Made by a program: the position numbers and the translations under genes. Positions 1 through 5,690 of a stretch of DNA of 7,196 bases are shown here, one piece after another. This DNA is from CADCTB01 sp035494015. Lineage in GTDB: Bacteria; Actinomycetota; Acidimicrobiia; Acidimicrobiales; AC-14. The notes under the pieces are model-generated. The model was given only the letters and a program-made list of their open reading frames with translations. It did no database searches and had not been told where the DNA came from. The stretch is taken from assembly GCA_035494015.1 (NCBI GenBank), contig DATJHJ010000034.1, positions 1 to 7,196 on the forward strand. Direction: 5' to 3'. Positions within the stretch are counted from its first letter, which is position 1; the number at the start of each line of letters is the position of its first letter.

Positions 1-236
1 GAGTGCAGGCGCACCACGGCTGCACCGGGAGGGGCGGCGGCGTAGACGGCCAGCACGTCCTCCAGCGTCATCCCGGCCGAGTCGTGGACCGCCGCCCCGG
101 GCCCGGCGTGGGCCAGGACGGCCTGGGGCACCAGCGACGAGGCCCAAATGACCACGTCGGCCGCGGCCAGCCGGTCCCGGCCCCGTAGGGTGATGAGGTC
201 GGGCGCCCCGGGCCCCGCGCCCACGAACGAAATCAC
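1..236 (-). CDS. cobM: Precorrin-4 C11-methyltransferase, N-terminal part (CobM/CbiF), cut by window edge
   Basis: Only the first 78 codons are present; the gene runs off the left edge. Read on the minus strand from GTG 236 the product begins VISFVGAGPGAPDLITLRG, the SAM-binding N-terminal motif of cobalamin-pathway tetrapyrrole methylases. It continues with ADVVIWASSLVPQAVL and HDSAGMTLEDVLAVY. The SSLV and DSAGMTLE segments are characteristic of CobM/CbiF rather than of CobI, CobJ or CobL. The family transfers a methyl group from S-adenosylmethionine to C11 of precorrin-4 in the cytoplasm during corrin ring synthesis. The start is well supported: GTG overlaps the TGA of cobI in the sequence GTGA (233-236), a classic translational coupling. 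The gene should therefore share cobI's transcript and riboswitch. Whether it follows the aerobic (CobM) or anaerobic (CbiF) branch cannot be decided from this fragment. Confidence 0.9.
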   Translation of the reverse strand, partial: MISFVGAGPGAPDLITLRGRDRLAAADVVIWASSLVPQAVLAHAGPGAAVHDSAGMTLEDVLAVYAAAPPGAAVVRLH

Positions 237-949
237 CGACGCCGGGCCCCGGGCGGGACGATGACGGTGGCCAGGTAGGCCGCCGGTGACCCGGCTGCGT
301 CGCCGACCGGCGCGATCCGCTCGCCGGGCAGGCCGAGGAGCTCGCCGACGACGGCCCCGTCGAGGCGCCCGGCGGCGGCCAGCCGCTTGGCCACCGCGGG
401 GAGGTGGCGGCCGCCCTTGTAGATCACGACGGCCTGCGTGGGGTCGTCGAGGGCGGCGTCGAGCGCGCCCGGCCCGTCGAGGGCGGTGACGAGTGCCAGG
501 CGCTCGGTGTGCTGGAGGACCACCGTGCCCGAGCGTGCCGCCAGCTCCTGGAACGCCATGATGCCCGGGACCGTCTCGATCGCGGCCGACGGCCGCAGCT
601 GGTGGACCCGAGCCGCCACCGAAGCGAACGTGCTGTACACGTTCGGGTCGCCGAGGGTCACGAACGCCAGCCGCTCACCGGCGTCGAGGCCGGCCACGAC
701 CGTGGCCGCCGCACCGTCGATCGAGGACGTGGCGTCGCCCATGGCGAACACCAGCCGCTCGATGCGTACGCCGGGGCAGGCCTGGCGCACGATGGTCTCG
801 GCCCGACCGACGGCGTCGACCGCCGACGATGGGGCCAGCACCCGGTCGGCGCGTTGGAGGACGCGTACGGCCCGCAGGGTGAGGAGCTCGGGGTCACCCG
901 GGCCCACGCCCACGCCGACCAGCGCGCTGGTCGCAGTCGGCTCGGTCAT
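233..949 (-). CDS. cobI: Precorrin-2 C20-methyltransferase (CobI/CbiL)
   Basis: The product has 238 residues, about normal for the family. It is expected to methylate C20 of precorrin-2 (or its cobalt form) with S-adenosylmethionine, an early step of corrin synthesis in the cytoplasm. Visible landmarks are the glycine-rich SAM site VGVGVGPGDPELLTLRAVRVL (about residues 11-31), FVTLGDPNVYSTF (96-108), ETVPGIMAFQELAARSG (125-141) and VVIYKGGR (174-181). The LGDPxxYSTF plus VPGIxxFQ combination separates CobI/CbiL from the related CobJ and CobM enzymes. The start ATG 949 is preceded by GAGGGCGGA, an acceptable Shine-Dalgarno region. CobI is a stand-alone protein here, whereas many actinobacteria carry a CobI-CobJ fusion. 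The stop overlaps the cobM start by 4 nt. A cobalamin riboswitch lies directly upstream. Confidence 0.95.
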   Translation of the reverse strand: MTEPTATSALVGVGVGPGDPELLTLRAVRVLQRADRVLAPSSAVDAVGRAETIVRQACPGVRIERLVFAMGDATSSIDGAAATVVAGLDAGERLAFVTLGDPNVYSTFASVAARVHQLRPSAAIETVPGIMAFQELAARSGTVVLQHTERLALVTALDGPGALDAALDDPTQAVVIYKGGRHLPAVAKRLAAAGRLDGAVVGELLGLPGERIAPVGDAAGSPAAYLATVIVPPGARRR

Positions 950-950
950 T

Positions 951-984
951 CCGCCCTCGGGCTCGTGGACGCTCCGTCCGGCGG
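951..984 (-). promoter_or_regulatory. cobI: Candidate expression platform sequestering the cobI ribosome-binding site
   Basis: Directly after the B12 box the RNA reads CCGCC (984-980), then a small hairpin GGACG-GAG-CGTCC (979-967), then GGCGG (955-951) immediately before the cobI ATG. CCGCC and GGCGG are complementary and would fold the ribosome-binding region into a stem next to the aptamer. No T-run follows, so translational control fits better than transcription termination. In DNA this GC-rich a 5-bp match can arise by chance, so this is a structural inference. Confidence 0.4.
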
Positions 985-1075
985 TCGACCTCTGGCTCCC
1001 TTCCGGTCACAGTGGCACTGGCCGCGCCGGACTCGCACCGGCTCGTCGACCCGCAGACTGGGCGACTCTACCCCT
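980..1075 (-). ncRNA. Cobalamin riboswitch (compact form) in the cobI leader
   Basis: Read on the minus strand, the leader holds the conserved cobalamin-aptamer elements in order. First is the P3-type hairpin GCCGGTGCGAGTCCGGC (1042-1026), close to the btuB aptamer's CCAGTGCGAATCTGG. Next is CACTGTGACCGG (1014-1003). Last is a B12-box-like AGCCAGAGGTCGACCGCC (997-980). A GGTCGAC segment at 1051-1045 can pair with GTCGACC inside the B12 box at 989-983 and close the core. The spacer between the CACTGTGACCGG element and the B12 box is only about 5 nt, so the peripheral helices usually found there are missing. It sits just upstream of two B12 biosynthesis genes, as expected for feedback control by the end product. 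Outer boundaries are approximate. Confidence 0.88.
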
Positions 1076-1080
1076 CGCGC

Positions 1081-1108
1081 GTATTACTGGCCCCCCTCGC
1101 GTGCTCAG
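1081..1108 (-). promoter_or_regulatory. Possible promoter of the cobI-cobM operon
   Basis: On the minus strand TAATAC (1086-1081) resembles a -10 element. With a 16-nt spacer it is preceded by CTGAGC (1108-1103), a weak -35 match sharing TGA with the consensus. Transcription would start about 7 nt downstream, just ahead of the riboswitch aptamer, which is where the leader needs to begin. It is one of few AT-containing stretches in this intergenic region. Actinobacterial promoters are poorly predictable by eye. Confidence 0.3.
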
Positions 1109-1163
1109 AGCAGTGACCGGCACAACGGCGTGACGGTCGCAAGGTCACCGGCAGGTGCCGGCC

Positions 1164-1234
1164 ACCCAGCCCGGGAACGGCGGATGGCGGGAGCGGACGT
1201 GCCCACCTCCGCTCCCGCCACAGCCGGGCTGGGT
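1164..1234 (-). terminator. Nested inverted repeat, probable terminator of the 138-aa gene
   Basis: Two perfect inverted repeats are nested. The outer pair is ACCCAGCCCGG (1164-1174) with CCGGGCTGGGT (1224-1234). The inner pair is TGGCGGGAGCGGA (1185-1197) with TCCGCTCCCGCCA (1208-1220) around a 10-nt loop. The outer arms are joined to the inner hairpin by 10 nt on one side and 3 nt on the other. It begins 12 bp past the stop of the 138-aa gene and lies before the cobI promoter region, so it would separate the two transcripts. No T-run follows, but GC-rich hairpins without a T-run are common as actinobacterial terminators. The structure is symmetrical and could act from either side. Confidence 0.65.
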
Positions 1235-1246
1235 CGTCGGCTGGCG

Positions 1247-1663
1247 TCAGCCCAGCTTGAGCTTGACCATCGGGCTCTCCCGCCGCACCGTCTTGCCCGT
1301 TGCCGGTGCCGCCGGGCGCAGTGTCACCAGGGCCCGGATCTCGTCGGGGTTCGGGATGCCGTTGGCATCCTCGTTCAGGTCGAGGGCGCGGAAAGACTTC
1401 TTGAGCTTCCGGGAGACCGTCTCCGTCTTCCCCGGCTTGACGGCCTTGTTGAACAGGGGCGTCATGAACTCCAGCGTGTCGTCGCCCCCGGCCTCGGGCG
1501 GGTCGTCGGGGTTGGTGTCGTCGCCGATGAGGCGGCACTCCTCCTCGTACGCCTGCTTGTTCTTGACGTCCGTCTTGCTGAACAGGATGTCGTAGGTCAC
1601 ATCCGCAGTCGCGGTGTCGCCCTTGATCTTGATCGCCAGCTTGATTGGGCCGATCCTCGCCAT
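1247..1663 (-). CDS. Hypothetical 138-aa protein with EF-hand-like loop
   Basis: I do not recognise this family. The start ATG 1663 follows GGGAGGCGAC, a strong ribosome-binding site. The open frame extends upstream, but only as a shadow of the neighbouring MmcQ/YjbR gene. The product begins MARIGPIKLAIKIKGDTATADVTYDI, alternating strand-like segments with no signal peptide or membrane segment, so a soluble, mostly beta protein is likely. Residues 47-62 are rich in Asp and Pro. Residues 97-108 (NEDANGIPNPDE) resemble an EF-hand loop, with N1, D3, N5, G6, N9 and E12; position 8 is Pro rather than the usual hydrophobic residue. The C-terminus is basic (KTVRRESPMVKLKLG). The gene lies 70 bp after the MmcQ/YjbR stop on the same strand and is probably cotranscribed with it. 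Calcium binding is a guess. Confidence 0.8.
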   Translation of the reverse strand: MARIGPIKLAIKIKGDTATADVTYDILFSKTDVKNKQAYEEECRLIGDDTNPDDPPEAGGDDTLEFMTPLFNKAVKPGKTETVSRKLKKSFRALDLNEDANGIPNPDEIRALVTLRPAAPATGKTVRRESPMVKLKLG

Positions 1664-1733
1664 GTCGCCTCCCGCCTCCAGCCGGCACCTCCCCTCGGCG
1701 CTCGGCAACCGATGACGGAAATGTAGCGGCTGC

Positions 1734-2099
1734 TCAGCCGCGGCCGTCGAGGACGGCGACCAGCCGTCTCGGGGCGACGGCGCGGTAGGCGTCTTCGACG
1801 ATCCCCGCCATCTCGTCCCAGTCGACGTCGACGTCGAGGCGCACCCCGACCCACCCCCGGCCGCCGACGTAGGGCGGGACGAAGAACCGCTCGGGTTCCT
1901 CGTCGACCAGGGCCGCCTGTGCACCGGGCGGCGCCGCGCACCAGACGGCCAGGCGACCGTCGCCGTGGTGGTCGTCCATGAAGGTGACGAAGGTCCTCTT
2001 GCCCCGCACGAAGAACGTCGGTGCGCCATGACTCACGCGTTCGGTGACCTCGGGCAGGGCCAGGCAGAGGCGCCGCACCCGTTCGAGCTCGTCGCCCAC
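1734..2099 (-). CDS. MmcQ/YjbR family protein
   Basis: The product has 121 residues, typical for the MmcQ/YjbR (DUF419) family. These are small single-domain proteins with a fold resembling a DNA-binding domain and no firmly known function. The family signature is clear: LCLALPEVTERVSHGAPTFFVRGKRTFVTF (about residues 11-40), then LAVWCAAPPGAQ (50-61), RFFVPPYVGGRGWVGVRLD (71-89) and VDWDEMAGIVEDAYRAVAP (92-110). I chose GTG 2099 because the product then begins VGDELERVRRLC, matching where relatives start. Longer upstream in-frame sequence is low-complexity and would overlap the divergent permease gene. A GGAGG lies almost against this GTG, unusually close, so the exact start is somewhat uncertain. 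The gene diverges from the permease gene across 49 bp and is followed on its strand by the 138-aa gene. Confidence 0.85.
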   Translation of the reverse strand: MGDELERVRRLCLALPEVTERVSHGAPTFFVRGKRTFVTFMDDHHGDGRLAVWCAAPPGAQAALVDEEPERFFVPPYVGGRGWVGVRLDVDVDWDEMAGIVEDAYRAVAPRRLVAVLDGRG

Positions 2100-2148
2100 C
2101 CTCCGAGTCTGGCCGACGGGCGCCGCTCGGTGTCTAACCTCCCGTTCG

Positions 2149-3135
2149 GTGCTTCGGTTCGTCGTGCGGCGAGTGGCGGTCTCGATGGTGCTCGTGGCCC
2201 TCTCGTCGGTCGTCGTGTTCGCCCTCGTCGCTGCCGCCGGCGACCCGACCGCGTCGTTGCGGCTCGACCCCGACATCTCGACGGCGCAGCTTGCCAGCCG
2301 TCGCCATGAGCTCCACCTCGACGAGCCGGTCGCTGCCCGTTATATCCGTTGGGTGGCGGGTGTCGGCCGGGGCGACCTCGGACGCTCCCTCGATGGCCGG
2401 CCTGTCCGGGCCCTCCTGTGGGCCCGGCTCCAGGTGACGCTCCGCATGGTCGTCGCCGGCTCGCTCCTCGGGTTGGCCGGGGCAGTCCTCCTCGGCGCCT
2501 GGTCCGCCCACCGGCCGTACTCGTGGACGGACCACGGTATTGCGGTAATGGCGCTGATCGTCCTGTCGGTCCCCGTCTTCTGGCTGGGCGCAATGCTCAA
2601 GTGGTATGTGGCGTTCGGGGTCAACCGCGTCGCCGGCCACCGGATCTTGGCCACCCTCGGAGAAGCGGATCCCAACCTCGCGGGCGGCCTTCTGACCAGG
2701 CTGGGCAACTATGCCAGCCATCTCGCGCTCCCGACGTTTGCGCTCGCCGCCGTGCTCGCCGGGGCGTGGAGCCGGTACCTGCGGGCGTCGATGCTGGAGG
2801 TGCTGGGTCATGACCACATTCGCGCCGCTCGCGCGCGAGGGGTGCCGGAATGGCGGCTCACGCTCGGCCACGCGCTCGGCAATGCCGTGGGCCCCTTCGC
2901 CACCCTGGTCGCGGTGGACTTCGCTCAGGTGCTCGGCGGGGTGGTCGTGCTCGAGCGCGTGTTCGGCTGGCACGGCATGGGCGAGCTGCTGATCGACGGC
3001 GTTATGGCCTCCGACGTCAACGTCGTCCTGGCATGGCTGCTGGTGACCGCCTCCCTCGTGGTCATGGCCAACCTGCTCGCCGATGTGCTCCTCGCCCGCC
3101 TCGACCCCCGTGTGCGCCTTGGTCGAGCCGTCTAA
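2149..3135 (+). CDS. Peptide-type ABC importer permease, DppB/OppB family
   Basis: Inner-membrane subunit of an oligopeptide/dipeptide ABC importer, 328 residues from the chosen start. The N-terminus VLRFVVRRVAVSMVLVALSS fits the family's first membrane helix. It is followed by the hallmark periplasm-side segment AGDPTASLRLDPD...LHLDEPVAARYIRWV...GRGDLGRSLDGRPV. Further membrane helices fall at about residues 97-117, 129-152, 191-209, 248-272 and 291-316, giving six in all. The EAA loop that contacts the ATPase is HDHIRAARARGVPEWRLTLGHALGNA (from residue 221). GTG 2149 is chosen by homology to family N-termini. The frame is open further up to GTG 2044, but that part overlaps the divergent MmcQ/YjbR gene. 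No strong ribosome-binding site is visible. The 3' end overlaps the next permease gene. The substrate cannot be read from the sequence; peptides are the family default. Confidence 0.9.
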   Translation: MLRFVVRRVAVSMVLVALSSVVVFALVAAAGDPTASLRLDPDISTAQLASRRHELHLDEPVAARYIRWVAGVGRGDLGRSLDGRPVRALLWARLQVTLRMVVAGSLLGLAGAVLLGAWSAHRPYSWTDHGIAVMALIVLSVPVFWLGAMLKWYVAFGVNRVAGHRILATLGEADPNLAGGLLTRLGNYASHLALPTFALAAVLAGAWSRYLRASMLEVLGHDHIRAARARGVPEWRLTLGHALGNAVGPFATLVAVDFAQVLGGVVVLERVFGWHGMGELLIDGVMASDVNVVLAWLLVTASLVVMANLLADVLLARLDPRVRLGRAV

Positions 3136-4006
3136 GGTCGCGGGCCGAGGCCGCAACACGACCCTGGGCCGATTCGTCGCCCAGCGCAGCGGGCTGTTCG
3201 GGGTCGCCCTCCTCCTCGCCCTGCTGTTCGGCGCTGGCGCGGGCGGGCGACTCTGGCGCTACCACTATGACGACATCACCGCCCAGTACTCCTCGGCGCC
3301 GTCCTCGCAACATCCAATGGGCACGGACACCATTGGCCATGATGTCCTCGCCCAGGTGTTGCGCGGTCTGCAGAAATCGATGGAGGTCGCGGTGGTCGCC
3401 GCGCTCGTGTCCACGGCTGCCGGCGTGGTGATCGGCGGCGTCGGGGGGTACTTCGGGGGGGTGGCGGAGGGGCTGCTGATGCGCCTCGCTGACGTCGCTC
3501 TGATCATCCCGGGCATCGCCGCCCTCGCGGTACTCGCGGCGTCGGTTCAGGATGTGCCCGGCAACTGGCTGCTTATCGCCCTCATCCTGTCTGCGCTGCT
3601 CTGGGCTCGGACGGCCCGGATCGTTCGCGCCGCGGTGGCCTCGCTCCGCGAGGAGGCGTTCGTCGAGGCGGCCCGCGCCTGCGGCGCCGGGCCGGGCCGA
3701 ATCATCGCCCGGCACATCCTCCCAGGCACCGCCGGACTGGTCATCACCGCGGCCACACTCACCTTGGCCACCGCCGTCCAGGCGGAGGCGGCGATGACCT
3801 TCCTGGGCCTCGGCATCACCCTCCCTGATACTTCGCTCGGGCGCTTGGTCGCCGTCGGCGCCCAGTCGGCCACCACCCGGCCCTGGCTCTTCTACTTTCC
3901 CGGGCTGATGATCGTGGTTGTCGTCGTGGCCACCAACTTCGTCGGTGACGCGCTGCGCAGGGCACTCGACCGCCGCGCCGACGTCGGTAGTGCCCTGGGC
4001 CCGTGA
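3083..4006 (+). CDS. Peptide-type ABC importer permease, DppC/OppC family
   Basis: Second permease of the same importer, 307 residues from ATG 3083. After the first helix (about 37-57) comes SSQHPMGTDTIGHDVLAQVLRG (74-95), the HPxGTDxxGxDVL signature of DppC/OppC. Then come MEVAVVAALVSTAAGVVIGGVGGYFGG (100-126), LADVALIIPGIAALAVLAA and the EAA loop EEAFVEAARACGAGPGRIIARHILPG (190-215). The C-terminal half has AMTFLGLGITLPDTSLGRLVAVGA and ATNFVGDALRRALDRR, both typical. The start is uncertain. ATG 3083 overlaps the upstream gene by 53 nt; GTG 3110 (26-nt overlap) and TTG 3119 are alternatives, and none has a clear ribosome-binding site. The overlap implies cotranscription and equal amounts of the two subunits. 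The stop lies 7 bp from the convergent binding-protein gene. No ATPase gene follows. Confidence 0.9.
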   Translation: MCSSPASTPVCALVEPSKVAGRGRNTTLGRFVAQRSGLFGVALLLALLFGAGAGGRLWRYHYDDITAQYSSAPSSQHPMGTDTIGHDVLAQVLRGLQKSMEVAVVAALVSTAAGVVIGGVGGYFGGVAEGLLMRLADVALIIPGIAALAVLAASVQDVPGNWLLIALILSALLWARTARIVRAAVASLREEAFVEAARACGAGPGRIIARHILPGTAGLVITAATLTLATAVQAEAAMTFLGLGITLPDTSLGRLVAVGAQSATTRPWLFYFPGLMIVVVVVATNFVGDALRRALDRRADVGSALGP

Positions 4007-4013
4007 CTCGTTC

Positions 4014-5690
4014 CTACTTGGCTTTCAGGCCCCAGCGCTCGAGGTTCCAGAACGTCCCGAGCGCGGGGCTGGGAGCGACGTTGACGAGGTCGTCTCGGTA
4101 CGCCACCACGTTGGGGCGCTGGTAGAGGGGCAGTCGGGGCATGTCGTCCCAGAGGATCCGGTCGATGTCGTAGTAGATGCCAGTGCGCTTTCCGGGATCG
4201 AGTTCGGCGCGGGCTTGGCGGAACAGCTCGTCGACCTTGGTATTGCTGTACTTCGTGACGTTGATCTTCGAGTCCGTGCCGAAGACCGTGCTGGTGCCGG
4301 AGACGAGGAGCAGCGTCTGGCCGACGTTGGCGATGTCGAACGGGTTCTTGTCGTCCAGCAGCCGCTCGCTCAGGTTGGCCGGCGCGACATTGTCGATCTT
4401 GACTTCGATGCCGGCCTCCTTGGCCTGTGCTTGGATGAGCTGCTCTTGCGCCTCACGGAGGGCGTCCCCGCTCGTCGTGGTGAGGCTGAAGGACAGCCTG
4501 TCGTCGCCCTTGGCATAGATGCCGTCGCGGCCCTTGGTGAAACCTGCGCCTTCGAGGATCTGTCGCGCCTCTCCCAGGTGCTGGTCGTCGTACCGGCCCC
4601 CGCTCGTGTCGAGGTACTCCTTCTGGCTCGTCAGGTACAGCCGATTGTTGAGCACCTTGGCCGAGGGGTCGAGTTGGCCTACCGTGCGGGCGACGATCGT
4701 ACGGCGGTCGAGAGCGAGGGCAAATGCCTGCCGCACGTCCCGGTTCATGAGGAACCCTTTGGTCACCTTGAAGTCCAGGTACTCGTAGACCTGGCTCGGC
4801 GCCGTCTCCCAGCGTATGCCCGGGATCTGGGCCAGCTGGCTGCGGAGGTCTACCTGTATGCGTGGGGTGATGAGCCCGACGCCGCCGCTGCGGAGTTCCG
4901 CCACCGTGTCCGTGGACTGGCTAAGGAACCGGAACACGACCGAGTCGAGCTTGGCGGGAGTGGCCCAGTAGCGCTCGTTGCGCACGAGCGTCAGGTCTCT
5001 GCCCTGGTTGTAGGTCGCGATCCGGAACGGCCCAGCCGACCATACGGCCCCGTTGTCGAAGCCCATCCTCCAACCGACCGTGCGGGCTTGGCGGGCGGGG
5101 ACGAGCGGCGTGAGGAACAGCGCCTTCCAGTCGGCAAATGGCTGGCTCAGCACGACGGTGACGGTGGAGCCGCCGTCCGATCCGGTCACACTGGCGATGA
5201 GATCTTCGTTCGGACCGATCCCCATCGTCAGGCCGCCGACATCGGTGGCACCGGGTCTCGCCATCTCGTAGGCGATCACGAAGTCGTCGGCGCTCACGGG
5301 CACGCTCTCGGACTCCGGCTTGCCGTCCCACCAGACCGCTCGCGGGTTGATGCGGTAGACGATCGTCTGCGGGTTGGCCACAATGACGTCGGCGGACAGC
5401 ACCACATCGGTGTTCAGCACGAACTCGAACTTGTCGTTGATCGTCCAAACCGACGGCAGGACCGAGCGCACGACGTCCCGCGTCGCCGTCGTGTTGCCCC
5501 TTGTCGTCCGCGGGTTGAACGTGGCGGGCTCCTGATCGAGGGCCACGGTGACCGAGCCACCCTGCCGCACGGCCGGTTCTGCCGAGCTCGGAGCGGCCGA
5601 TGGCGCGCCGTGGCTGGTGTTGGAGCAAGCGGCGAGGACGAGCGCCGCGAGGGCCAGCGCGGTCAGGCGGGCGCGTGGGCCATGGGTCAC
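4014..5690 (-). CDS. Peptide-binding lipoprotein of an ABC importer (SBP family 5)
   Basis: Solute-binding protein of the OppA/DppA type (SBP_bac_5), 558 residues, expected to capture peptides outside the cell and deliver them to the permeases. The start GTG 5690 overlaps the protease stop in the sequence GTGA. It also gives a textbook lipoprotein signal: positive R6 and R8, hydrophobic LTALALAALVL, lipobox LAAC with C22 as the lipidated residue, then a Ser/Ala/Pro linker. The mature domain begins at GGSVTVALDQEPATFNP (about 44-60). Family landmarks are YRINPRAVWWDGKP...PVSADDFVIAYEMA (112-144), VWSAGPFRIATYNQGRDLTLVRNERYW, and RDVRQAFALALDR (about 317). Longer in-frame upstream sequence lies inside the protease gene and would bury the signal peptide. 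The gene is transcribed with the protease, not with the permeases that it faces across 7 bp. It could serve those permeases or another transporter. Confidence 0.93.
   Translation of the reverse strand: MTHGPRARLTALALAALVLAACSNTSHGAPSAAPSSAEPAVRQGGSVTVALDQEPATFNPRTTRGNTTATRDVVRSVLPSVWTINDKFEFVLNTDVVLSADVIVANPQTIVYRINPRAVWWDGKPESESVPVSADDFVIAYEMARPGATDVGGLTMGIGPNEDLIASVTGSDGGSTVTVVLSQPFADWKALFLTPLVPARQARTVGWRMGFDNGAVWSAGPFRIATYNQGRDLTLVRNERYWATPAKLDSVVFRFLSQSTDTVAELRSGGVGLITPRIQVDLRSQLAQIPGIRWETAPSQVYEYLDFKVTKGFLMNRDVRQAFALALDRRTIVARTVGQLDPSAKVLNNRLYLTSQKEYLDTSGGRYDDQHLGEARQILEGAGFTKGRDGIYAKGDDRLSFSLTTTSGDALREAQEQLIQAQAKEAGIEVKIDNVAPANLSERLLDDKNPFDIANVGQTLLLVSGTSTVFGTDSKINVTKYSNTKVDELFRQARAELDPGKRTGIYYDIDRILWDDMPRLPLYQRPNVVAYRDDLVNVAPSPALGTFWNLERWGLKAK

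Noticed and set aside
404..1726. A 440-codon plus-strand open frame opposite cobI, the riboswitch and the 138-aa gene
   Set aside because: It runs through three well-supported minus-strand features and the intergenic hairpin, and its translation is low-complexity. It is a compositional shadow.
1664..2029. N-terminal extension of the 138-aa protein to a 260-aa frame
   Set aside because: The extension is an out-of-frame reading of the MmcQ/YjbR gene, is Ser/Thr/Arg-rich, and bypasses the strong ribosome-binding site before ATG 1663.
2134..3159. A 341-codon minus-strand frame opposite the first permease
   Set aside because: It is antisense to a permease with intact family motifs, and its His/Glu/Arg-rich translation has no recognisable domain.
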